DNA of 64,000 bases from Nostoc sp. NMS2 (GTDB taxonomy: Bacteria; Cyanobacteriota; Cyanobacteriia; Cyanobacteriales; Nostocaceae), in assembly GCF_017115105.1 (NCBI RefSeq), contig NZ_JABXKH010000137.1, forward strand, positions 57,278 to 121,277, in the 5' to 3' direction. Below are positions 53,054 through 60,351 of this stretch, piece by piece. Both the position numbers and the translations under genes were made by a program. Position 1 is the stretch's first letter, and each line of letters begins with the position of its first letter. The notes below the pieces were generated by a model. The model did no database searches. It saw nothing but the letters and a program-made list of their open reading frames with translations, and was not told the DNA's origin.

Positions 53054-53536
53054 TTACAACGGTGAGGTGCTTTCATACATTTGTTTATGTTTGGCTAAAA
53101 GCTCTTGATATTTCTTATTTGTCTTTGCTTGTATCCACTTGGCTTTAAAAATTGCTGCTGACTCGGCTTTAATTGGGTCTTCTTCGTAGGGAAGAATCTC
53201 TTTTTTAGAACCTGAAGTTTCGGAATTTTGTTTATATTTTCTGCCAGTTTTATGATTGGCATAACGGCGAGAGCGAGTATAACCCATTTGGATAAACTTT
53301 CGTGCCATATCCGCGCCGATAAAATCATCTTGTTGTAGATAAACAAGAAACATTTCGTAAATTTTTTCACTTGACTCTCTAGCAATCTCAGGAGTTTTGA
53401 ACCGCCAGTAAGGAAGAATTTCTGATTTGTATGGTTCTACCAAAAGTACTCCCTGCTCACCCTTGCCAACGCGATAGAGTTCAGGATGTTGGCGAAAATC
53501 GATATTTTTAAAGTCTAAAGAATAATCAAAAGGCAT
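53054..53536 (-). CDS. DUF4385 family protein
   Basis: The 160-residue soluble protein has features of the DUF4385 family: FDYSLDFKNIDFRQHPELYRVG near the start, GEQGVLLVEPYKSEILPYWRF, and a basic middle segment (YTRSRRYANHKTGRKY). Its C-terminal helix is AKWIQAKTNKKYQELLAKHK. Members are widespread in bacteria and some phages and have no assigned function. Basic, Arg/Lys-rich composition would suit nucleic-acid contact, but that is speculative. Monocistronic, divergent from the VOC protein by 77 bp. Confidence 0.8.
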   Translation of the reverse strand: MPFDYSLDFKNIDFRQHPELYRVGKGEQGVLLVEPYKSEILPYWRFKTPEIARESSEKIYEMFLVYLQQDDFIGADMARKFIQMGYTRSRRYANHKTGRKYKQNSETSGSKKEILPYEEDPIKAESAAIFKAKWIQAKTNKKYQELLAKHKQMYESTSPL

Positions 53537-53613
53537 GATAGATTTTTATGAGGAATAATAAACTTTAAGTAAAAGGTTCAGCTTCTATCCTAGTAAGGAG
53601 ATTTTCTTCTACT

Positions 53614-54099
53614 ATGCTATCTAGCACTCAATCTGCGAACAGTGTTCTTGCGCCAGGAAATCTGCGTAAAGTGCATCACATTGCCCTTAATGTCCAGGAT
53701 ATGCAAGCTTCTCGCTACTTTTATGGCACAATTTTAGGTTTGCACGAACTCACAGGCGATGAAGTACCCGCAACCCTGACGGAACTTGTTGCATCGGGGA
53801 AAGTAGCCAACTTTATTACCCCGGATGGGATGATACTGGATTTATTTGGGGAACCGGAATTATCACCACCAGATCCCAATCCAGAGAAGACATTCACCAG
53901 AGCGTACCATCTAGCCTTTGATATCGATCCGCAGTTATTCGATCGCGCGGTGACAGCGATCAGAGACAATAAAATAGCGATCGCTCATGGCCCAGTCACT
54001 CGCCCTACTGGTAGAGGTGTGTATTTTTACGATCCAGATGGCTTTATGATTGAAATTCGTTGCGATCCAGAAGCTAGTAACGCTTTGCGTAATTCGTAA
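53614..54099 (+). CDS. VOC (glyoxalase/dioxygenase) family protein
   Basis: The 161-residue protein starts at ATG 53614 with AAGGAG about 12 bp upstream. Two betaalphabetabetabeta modules are visible: VHHIALNVQDMQASRYFYGT, then YHLAFDIDPQLFDRAVTAIR, and GRGVYFYDPDGFMIEIRCDP at the end. The metal ligands expected in this family are His (VHHIAL), His (YHLAF) and Glu (MIEIR), all present. Substrate unknown; candidates include small aldehydes, fosfomycin-like compounds or catechols. The last two residues (Asn-Ser) and the stop (TAA) derive from a heptamer repeat. Confidence 0.88.
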   Translation: MLSSTQSANSVLAPGNLRKVHHIALNVQDMQASRYFYGTILGLHELTGDEVPATLTELVASGKVANFITPDGMILDLFGEPELSPPDPNPEKTFTRAYHLAFDIDPQLFDRAVTAIRDNKIAIAHGPVTRPTGRGVYFYDPDGFMIEIRCDPEASNALRNS

Positions 54100-54122
54100 T
54101 TCGTAATTCGTAATTCGTAATT
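54090..54122. repeat. Tandem heptamer repeat (AATTCGT)n overlapping a gene end
   Basis: About four heptamers begin inside the last codons of the VOC gene and provide its stop codon. Confidence 0.88.
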
Positions 54123-54216
54123 ACCGTTGCGTAAGGGTTTTAGACATTTCAAATGTTCTATTTATTTCCGCCGTACTGTACTAGTTAATTTAGGGGTAAA
54201 AACAAAAGTATCTACT

Positions 54217-54513
54217 ATGACTGCGAAACTCATACAATTATTTAAAGTAATTGAAGACACAATCACAAAACCGCCAATTCCACACGAACCATACAAGCAA
54301 TCATTGAAAGCTTGGGCGATGTATTGTTTGCGAGATAAAGGTTTTATAGTTGTTTATGCTCAAAATGCCGATTTTGCTATTGAAAGAAAAGGTGAGGAAA
54401 AACTATATTTTAAAGTTTCAAATAGTCCCAATGATTTAGATAATTCTGTTAGCTGGATTGTTTGGGATAGCACAATTAAAAGCGCGAGTCTCATTCCCCA
54501 AAAAATAGACTGA
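54217..54513 (+). CDS. Small hypothetical protein (98 aa)
   Basis: The preferred start is ATG 54217 (MTAKLIQLFKVIEDTITKPP), since the upstream extension to 54127 runs from repeat sequence. Alternating helix and strand: LKAWAMYCLRDKGFIVVYAQ, FAIERKGEEKLYFKVS, SWIVWDS. The pattern FIVV...NADFAIERKGEEKLYFKV recalls a restriction-endonuclease-like small fold, as in proteins that carry a strand-turn-strand with an E-x-K, but here EEK is not clearly catalytic. Function unknown. No signal peptide. Confidence 0.6.
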   Translation: MTAKLIQLFKVIEDTITKPPIPHEPYKQSLKAWAMYCLRDKGFIVVYAQNADFAIERKGEEKLYFKVSNSPNDLDNSVSWIVWDSTIKSASLIPQKID

Positions 54514-54560
54514 TATCAAAAAAGCGCTATAGTCATAAAATTTTACTTCCCTTCCCTAGT

Positions 54561-54727
54561 AGCTACGGTGTACACACATCTCTCTACAAAACCAAAATGT
54601 TGTAGATCCTCCTAAATCCTCCTTAAAAAGGAGGACTTTGAGAGGTTTTTGCCCCCTTTTTTAAGGGGGGTTGGGGGGATCAAAAACTTGTGGGGCAACT
54701 CTCAAAGACTTGTGTGTACACCGTAGC
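54561..54727. mobile_element. Family C MITE, best-preserved copy (167 bp) with 10-bp TSD
   Basis: Terminal inverted repeats (A)GCTACGGTGTACACACA at 54561 and TGTGTGTACACCGTAGC ending 54727 pair over about 17 bp. Flanking CTTCCCTAGT occurs at 54551-54560 and 54728-54737, a perfect 10-bp duplication. The interior carries two further hairpins (TCCTCCTTAAAAAGGAGGA and CCCCCTTTTTTAAGGGGGG). It lies between a small hypothetical gene and the Uma2 gene. Confidence 0.85.
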
Positions 54728-54881
54728 CTTCCCTAGTGGGGGAGAGGCTGTTCTTGTTAGGTCTGTGCGCTATACAGCACTTACGGCAGCTATGAGGTAC
54801 ATTCCCAAATCTGAAAGCTTTGATAGGAGAGGGCAAGGAAAAAAACTGTATTGCATAATAGCCGGAAGCGCTGTATTTTCC

Positions 54882-55562
54882 TTAATCCGACAACTGCTGC
54901 ACAAATATTTGATGTTCTGGCGAATTTAATCCCAACTGCAAGACAGACAATACTTGCTGCATATTGCCAGCAAGTAAATCTGACATTGACAACCACAAAC
55001 CAGGAAATATTTGACTTTTGATAATTCCATCTGCGTCCACTTCTAGGGACAAATATTGCCCTTGTTGCAGGCTAAACCAATCTAATTTATTTTCAAATAT
55101 TTGCCAAATAATGTATTCTTTTACCCCATTCCGACCATAGACTTTTTTCTTGTCATGTAAGTCAATAGCAACACTGCTAGCTGCTATCTCTATTACGAGT
55201 TCTGGCGCACCTTCTATGTAGTCATCATCACTTAAACGAGATTGTCCTTTAGCTGTTGGTGTGATTAATAACACTCCATCTGGCTGCGGTTCATTGTCTC
55301 GATCTAAGCGGACTGTTGGCTCAATTCCCAATCTCACACCAGGAGTTGATGCTTCATAAACTCCCAACCAAGTGATTGTATGACCGTGTGGTTCAGCATG
55401 ACTTTCAAAGCGTAATGGGGATGCCAAGTATACAATTCCTTCAATTAATTCTGCCTTTTGATGACGGGACATTGCTTGATAGCGTCGTTCAAATTCGTAG
55501 CGAGTAAGGCGATCGCCATTTTCTAAAGGAGGAATTCGTTGCTTGAGTGATAAGTTGACCAT
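54882..55562 (-). CDS. Uma2 family (DUF820) PD-(D/E)XK endonuclease-like protein
   Basis: About 226 residues, starting at MVNLSLKQRIPPL (55562). The Uma2/DUF820 core is visible: LTRYEFERRYQAMSRHQKAE, LIEGIVYLASPL, HGHTITWLGVYE, EPTVRLDRDNEPQPDGVLLI (catalytic Asp), YIEGAPELVIEIAASSVAID (Glu in E-I-A-S) and VKEYIIWQIFENKLDWFSL. Uma2 proteins are hugely expanded in filamentous cyanobacteria, belong to the PD-(D/E)XK superfamily and have no fixed role. The frame extends six codons upstream; the ATG at 55562 is preferred. Confidence 0.9.
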   Translation of the reverse strand: MVNLSLKQRIPPLENGDRLTRYEFERRYQAMSRHQKAELIEGIVYLASPLRFESHAEPHGHTITWLGVYEASTPGVRLGIEPTVRLDRDNEPQPDGVLLITPTAKGQSRLSDDDYIEGAPELVIEIAASSVAIDLHDKKKVYGRNGVKEYIIWQIFENKLDWFSLQQGQYLSLEVDADGIIKSQIFPGLWLSMSDLLAGNMQQVLSVLQLGLNSPEHQIFVQQLSD

Positions 55563-55638
55563 GATTTTCTGCTCTGGCAAGGAGTCTTACTTTATTATGG
55601 CTTGAGACATATTTTTCTTGTGATGTACCGTCCAAGCC

Positions 55639-56400
55639 TCATCTTGTCAAAACATCGCTAGAATTAGGTTTCTCAAATACCATTAAATGCTGTTGAGGTA
55701 ACAAGTTTTTAGTTTCACGCCAAACCAAACCAACAGCTTGCATTTCTTTGCGGACTTGCTTTTGAGTCATTTTATGCAGACCTTTAATCATAATAAAGGG
55801 ATTTTCACCCCGATACTCAACCAGAACTACCCGACCACCTGGTTTTAGTGCTTTCACAATTCCTTGCATCACTTCTTGAGGATACTCAAGTTCATGATAA
55901 GCATCTACCATCAACGCCAAATCGATACTTTCAGATGGTAAATTTGGGTTACAAAGGGTTGCTAAAATAGGCTCAACATTGGTGATATTTTTCTCTTTTT
56001 TGAATAACTCAATTATTTCTAACATTTCTGGCTGAACATCTACAGCTAACACCTTACCTGCTGTTAATAACGGCGCGATACGAAAGCTTAAGTAACCTGT
56101 ACCAGCGCCAATATCTGCCACCACATCATTAGGTTTCAGGTTGAGGACGTTGACTACCTTACTTGGCTGTTCCTCCCCCTCTCGACTTGGACGTTCTAGC
56201 CAGCCAGCGCCAGTGTATCCCATAACTTGGGCAATTTCTCGCCCCATATAATATTTGCCGATGCCATCTGGACTGTGGATTATCCGTTGTTCATAAACAG
56301 TGGTGGATGAAGTCGCGGCTTGTGCTGTCAGGGTTGGATTCAGCAGCAAGCAACTCAACATCACAACAAGAGTTACTATAAAGTGGAGAAAATTTGACAT
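55639..56400 (-). CDS. Class I SAM methyltransferase with an N-terminal export signal
   Basis: It starts at ATG 56400 (MSNFLHFIVTLVVMLSCLLL), giving about 253 residues. The signal peptide ends around AQAATSS. The methyltransferase domain follows: VVADIGAGTGYLSFRI (motif I), VLAVDVQPEML (acidic ribose-binding Asp), LALMVDAYHELEYPQEVMQG (motif II) and LKPGGRVVLVEYR. An exported SAM enzyme is odd because SAM is cytoplasmic, yet such proteins recur in cyanobacteria and proteobacteria; the signal may instead anchor it to the membrane. Substrate unknown. Its start codon lies only 6 bp from that of the divergent methyltransferase. Confidence 0.85.
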   Translation of the reverse strand: MSNFLHFIVTLVVMLSCLLLNPTLTAQAATSSTTVYEQRIIHSPDGIGKYYMGREIAQVMGYTGAGWLERPSREGEEQPSKVVNVLNLKPNDVVADIGAGTGYLSFRIAPLLTAGKVLAVDVQPEMLEIIELFKKEKNITNVEPILATLCNPNLPSESIDLALMVDAYHELEYPQEVMQGIVKALKPGGRVVLVEYRGENPFIMIKGLHKMTQKQVRKEMQAVGLVWRETKNLLPQQHLMVFEKPNSSDVLTR

Positions 56401-56406
56401 TTGGTT

Positions 56407-57225
56407 ATGACTGATTTGGATAGTTATAAGCAGCAACTAAGAGAATTTTATGGTAGTAGAACTACTTATGACTATGAGGAAGGTACTCGCCATCCTCTAG
56501 AAGCCAAGATTTTACTTGAATTTGTGCCGCTAGAATTGGGACAGAAAATCCTTGATGTGGCGACTGGAACAGGTTTAGTTGCGATACCCGCAGCTGAAAA
56601 AGTTGGTTCAGAGGGTTATGTGATTGGGATTGATATGACCCCTGAAATGTTAGATCAAGCAAGACTTAAGATTGCCACATCAAGATTACAAAATATCGAG
56701 TTGATTGAGGCAGATGCAGAATATTTTAACTTTAGTGATAGTAGTTTTGATGTTGTCTTTTGCTGTGAGGCAATTGTACTTTTTCCTGATATCCTTGCTA
56801 CTTTGCAAAAGTGGTATCGCTTCTTGAAACCTGGAGGATTTGTGGCATTTACCTGTCCTCCCGAAACTGCTTATATGGCATCTCTTCATCAGAGTATTTA
56901 CACTAGAGTTTTGGGCGTATCACTACCATATATCCTTGAACCACTGGGGACTCCAGATAAATGTCGCGATTTACTCAATCAGGCAGGTTTTAGAGATATC
57001 GAAATTAAGATTGAACCATCAGGACGTTATCGCCATCTTCGGGATAACAGATTATCTAGGACAGCAATTAATATAAATTTTAAAGGTAATCCTCTGTTGT
57101 CAACATTATCACCAGAACAATTAAATCAGTTGCAAGTTGAGTACAAAGCTGAAATTGAGAAACTAGCAACCGATCAAGGTATTTGGGAAGACACTACAAA
57201 GTTGTTTGTTCGCGCTCGAAAATAA
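56407..57225 (+). CDS. Class I SAM methyltransferase
   Basis: The 272-residue protein starts at ATG 56407 (MTDLDSYKQQLREFYGSRTT). Motif I is ILDVATGTGLVAIP, post-I is GIDMTPEMLDQAR, motif II is FDVVFCCEAIVLFPD, and motif III is FLKPGGFVAFTCPPE. The N-terminal helix YGSRTTYDYEEGTRH resembles UbiE/COQ5-like and SAM-dependent natural-product methyltransferases. The C-terminal half is substrate-binding and unassigned. No signal peptide, so cytoplasmic. It is transcribed divergently from the exported methyltransferase, with 6 bp between the start codons. Confidence 0.87.
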   Translation: MTDLDSYKQQLREFYGSRTTYDYEEGTRHPLEAKILLEFVPLELGQKILDVATGTGLVAIPAAEKVGSEGYVIGIDMTPEMLDQARLKIATSRLQNIELIEADAEYFNFSDSSFDVVFCCEAIVLFPDILATLQKWYRFLKPGGFVAFTCPPETAYMASLHQSIYTRVLGVSLPYILEPLGTPDKCRDLLNQAGFRDIEIKIEPSGRYRHLRDNRLSRTAININFKGNPLLSTLSPEQLNQLQVEYKAEIEKLATDQGIWEDTTKLFVRARK

Positions 57226-57232
57226 GTTGATG

Positions 57233-57564
57233 AGCGATTGAAAATCGCGGCTACACAAGACTTTACCCACCGATCTGGGTTAAAAACTGTTGATTTTCTC
57301 TTAGTCCACCTCCGTGGACTAAGTACAGCATTTCATTAATTCGTAGCGAATTAAATTTGGCAATACCCGACAATGTTAATGCATCGGCTTGCATTGTTAA
57401 TGTATCGGCTTGCATTGTTAATGTATCGGCTTGCATTGTTAATGCATCGGCTTGCATTGTTAATGCATCGGCTTGCATTGTTAATGCGTTGGCTTGCATT
57501 AAAAACGCTACGCTTTTACGCAAAGCTGTACTAAACTTTGTGTAGCCACGACTTTTAGTCGCCT
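57233..57564. repeat. Inverted-repeat element enclosing a 21-bp minisatellite
   Basis: The left end GCGATTGAAAATCGCGGCTA/CACAAGA (57234-) and the complement of the right end TTGTGTAGCCACG/ACTTTTAGTCGCC (to 57563) match at most positions. The interior contains the CCCACC.ATCTGGGTTAAA and TTAGTCCACCTCCGTGGACT pieces seen at 37290 and 52780. It fills most of the gap before the antiporter gene. Confidence 0.6.
57374..57499. repeat. Six tandem 21-bp units
   Basis: The unit is TGTTAATGCATCGGCTTGCA-T (6 x 21 = 126 bp), with C/T changes at two positions and one terminal variant (GCGTT). Because 21 is a multiple of 3, frames stay open on both strands; the minus strand would read MQADALT repeated. Confidence 0.95.
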
Positions 57565-57726
57565 AATACTTTTCAAACAACCTCTTCGGGCGATCGCGCA
57601 TGATAATCTTGCCGTTACTAATGACAACGAAAGTTTAATCTCCTAGACCGATGTGGAAGTAAACATTTTCAGGATTTACTTGAACAGCCCCTTGAAAAAT
57701 TTGTAATCCAACCTTTGGACGCTTAT

Positions 57727-59988
57727 ATGCAAAACCTGTCCCTAATGTTAGTGCCTGTACTCGCTGCACAGAAAGTAGCAGGTGACGGTTTAATTAAACC
57801 TCTCGGTCATCATGAACTGCTGTTAGTGCTGGTGCAACTGTCACTATTGCTTCTCGTAGCGCGGGGATTAGGTGAGTTAATGCGCCGAATTAACCTCCCG
57901 CCTGTTGTTGGGGAATTACTGGCGGGTGTGCTGCTGGGCCCTTCTCTATTTGGTTTGCTCCTTCCAGACTTGCAAGCTCACATCTTTCCCAAAAGTCAAG
58001 AACAGTCTAATTTACTTTCGGTGATTTCTTGGTTAGGTGTGTTATTTTTGCTGATTGTAACTGGGTTGGAGACGGATCTCAAGCTAATTCTTCGCAAGGG
58101 TAAAACGGCTCTGCTGATTTCACTGGGCGGAATTATTGTCCCGTTTATTACCGGATTTGGATTGGGTTGGCTATTGCCAGATAGTTTTTTAGCCGACCCA
58201 GATAAGCGACTGGTATTCAGTCTATTTATTGCCACAGCAATGAGTATTTCGGCAGTACCAGTAATTGCCAAGGTGCTGATGGATTTAAACCTAATTCGCC
58301 GTGACATTGGTCAAGTAACCTTAGCGGCTGGGATGACTGACGACACCATCGGCTGGATTTTACTTTCTGTGGTTTCAGGTCTAGCTAGTAGCGGCAAATT
58401 TGACTTTGGGACAATTTTTCATTCTGTGAGTGCAGCTATATTGTTTTTAGCGATCGCTTTCACAATTGGGCGTACCATTGTAGATCAGATTTTGCGGTGG
58501 GTTGATGACTACGTTGGCGGCATCTCTGCTAGTATATCGGCTGTGCTGATTCTTTCGCTCTCGGCAGCAGCACTTACCCACGCATTAGGTCTGGAAGCAG
58601 CATTAGGTGCTTTCGTGCTGGGAATTCTGTCCGGTCAATCTCGCCGCTTTAGTAACGAAGCTGGACATCTGCTAGAAGTATTCACAGCAGCCTTTCTAGC
58701 GCCAATTTTCTTTGCTGGGGCTGGCTTGAAAGTTAACTTGCTAACTCTGTTAGTGCCCCAAACGCTACTATTTGGCTTGATTGTTCTCGCTGTCGCCTGT
58801 GTTGGCAAATTTACAGGTGCTTACATTGGTTCTCGCGTCGGTGGCTTGAGTCATTGGGAAGGTTTGGCGATGGGTTCTGGGATGAATGCTCGCGGGGCAA
58901 TGGAAATTGTCGTTGCCACCATTGGTTTATCTTTGGGAGTGCTGAATCCCCAGATGTACTCAATTATTGTTATGGTGGCGATCGTCACTTCCCTAATGGC
59001 TCCACCCCTTTTGCGCTGGTGTTTGTCGAAGGTGGTGATGAGTGAAGAGGAAGCTCAACGGTTGGAACAAGAAGAGCAAGATAGCCGCAGCTTTATCAAA
59101 CAAATCCAACGTGTTTTAATACCTACTAGCGGTGGCCCCAACATCCAACTCGCAGCGCAACTTGTGGGCTACATGGCTCACCAAAACTCCATAGAAGTGA
59201 CATCTCTATATGCCCTAAGTGATAAGCAACCTCAAAGAAAAGGCCGCCGGGCGGCAACCCAAGTTAAAGATACCGCCGCCGAGGAAGCTCTGGCTTCTGT
59301 TGCTGAGGAAATGCAGCTACCTGCTGATACGACCCTGCAAACAAAAACGGAGTCTGGGCGTAGTAAAGCGGAGGTAATTCTGAATGAAGCGAACAAAAAC
59401 TATGACTTGATCGTATTGGGAGCTTCTGAACAGATACGTCCTCAGAAAACATTGTTCAATTTGCTTGTAGATCGGGTAGTACAAGAAGCGCCATGTGCAA
59501 CGATGGTGGTAAAGTCGCACCTACCCCAAGCTAAAGGCGAGATATGCAAAATCGCTCAGCAAAAGCTGACAAAGATTCTAGTGCCAACGGTGGGGACAGA
59601 ATATAGCAAAAATGCTGTGGAAATGGCAAGTACGATCGCTGCTCAGACGGGAGCATTAGTGATGATCGTCAACGTGATTAATTTGCCACAAGTTGAGTAT
59701 ATTCTTTACGAACGGCGATCGCTAACTCCAGTGAAGGAAATTGCTCACGATTTGCTCGAACAGCAAGCAGCAATTGGCCGCAATCTGGGTGCTGATGTCA
59801 AAACCTATATTCTTCAAGGAACCAGCCCAGAAAGGGAAATCCTCAAGTTTGCTCAAACCCAGCAAGTTGACCTAATTATTCTCGGAAGCAATATCCGAAT
59901 GGTTACGGGTCGCGTTTTCTTCGGTCACAGAGTAGATGCAATTTTGAGTAAAGCCCATTGCCCAGTAGCGGTAATTACTACGCCATAG
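57727..59988 (+). CDS. CPA2-family Na+(K+)/H+ antiporter with C-terminal USP domains
   Basis: The 753-residue protein starts at ATG 57727; TTG 57715 is an alternative. The N-terminal ~430 residues form about 12-13 TM helices of the CPA2 antiporter fold: ELMRRINLPPVVGELLAGVLLGPSLF, a GLETDLKL region, TDDTIGWILLSVV and GMNARGAMEIVVATIGLSLGV. Two universal-stress-protein domains follow (about 460-600 and 615-757): YDLIVLGASEQ, then DLIILGSNIRMVTGRVFFG (ATP-binding G-x(9)-G(S/T)-like segment). Transport exchanges a monovalent cation for protons; the USP parts likely sense nucleotide or stress. Close to NapA/NhaS3-like cyanobacterial antiporters. Single gene. Confidence 0.9.
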   Translation: MQNLSLMLVPVLAAQKVAGDGLIKPLGHHELLLVLVQLSLLLLVARGLGELMRRINLPPVVGELLAGVLLGPSLFGLLLPDLQAHIFPKSQEQSNLLSVISWLGVLFLLIVTGLETDLKLILRKGKTALLISLGGIIVPFITGFGLGWLLPDSFLADPDKRLVFSLFIATAMSISAVPVIAKVLMDLNLIRRDIGQVTLAAGMTDDTIGWILLSVVSGLASSGKFDFGTIFHSVSAAILFLAIAFTIGRTIVDQILRWVDDYVGGISASISAVLILSLSAAALTHALGLEAALGAFVLGILSGQSRRFSNEAGHLLEVFTAAFLAPIFFAGAGLKVNLLTLLVPQTLLFGLIVLAVACVGKFTGAYIGSRVGGLSHWEGLAMGSGMNARGAMEIVVATIGLSLGVLNPQMYSIIVMVAIVTSLMAPPLLRWCLSKVVMSEEEAQRLEQEEQDSRSFIKQIQRVLIPTSGGPNIQLAAQLVGYMAHQNSIEVTSLYALSDKQPQRKGRRAATQVKDTAAEEALASVAEEMQLPADTTLQTKTESGRSKAEVILNEANKNYDLIVLGASEQIRPQKTLFNLLVDRVVQEAPCATMVVKSHLPQAKGEICKIAQQKLTKILVPTVGTEYSKNAVEMASTIAAQTGALVMIVNVINLPQVEYILYERRSLTPVKEIAHDLLEQQAAIGRNLGADVKTYILQGTSPEREILKFAQTQQVDLIILGSNIRMVTGRVFFGHRVDAILSKAHCPVAVITTP

Positions 59989-60351
59989 TCTTTCTCAGCT
60001 GCATCTAAGCAAACTTTTCTTTACTAATTCTCCCTCATCCCCCTCATCCCCACCTGCTCCCTGCTCCTCTGCCCCCCCGGTTACTGAGCGTAGTCGAAGT
60101 ATGCTCCCCTGCCCCCAATACGGTTCAGTTAAGGGTAAAAACTAAAAGTTGTGTAGGTTGGGTTGAGGAACGAAACCCAACATTATTAACCATTTGTTGG
60201 GTTTCGCTATTGCTCAACCCAACCTACTATTTTTCTTAACTGAACCGTATTGCCCCTGCCCCCCCCGGTTACTGAGCGTAGTCGAAGTATGCTCCCCTGC
60301 CCCCTGCCCCCTGCCCTTAAAGCGATAGGATACTTTTTATTTAGAAGTCCC
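59989..60351. other. Repeat-filled intergenic region
   Basis: A C-rich SDR-containing unit (GGTTACTGAGCGTAGTCGAA-GTATGCTCCCCTGCCCC) is present twice (60079-60115 and 60268-60303), on either side of the family F element at 60116-60252. No gene is supported. Confidence 0.7.
60116..60252. mobile_element. Family F MITE (137 bp), clean copy
   Basis: Ends CAATACGGTTCAGTTAAG and CTTAACTGAACCGTATTG are perfect 18-bp inverted repeats. The core is TAGGTTGGGTTGAGGAACGA/AACCCAACA and its complement. It is flanked by CCCCTGCCCC on both sides, a perfect 10-bp direct repeat, but in sequence that is itself repetitive, so target duplication is only likely. Confidence 0.75.

Noticed and set aside
57263..57545. 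Frames on both strands from the 21-bp repeats (MQADALT and ACIVNVS heptads)
   Set aside because: Openness follows from the 21-bp period; no leader, no context and no non-repeat protein sequence.
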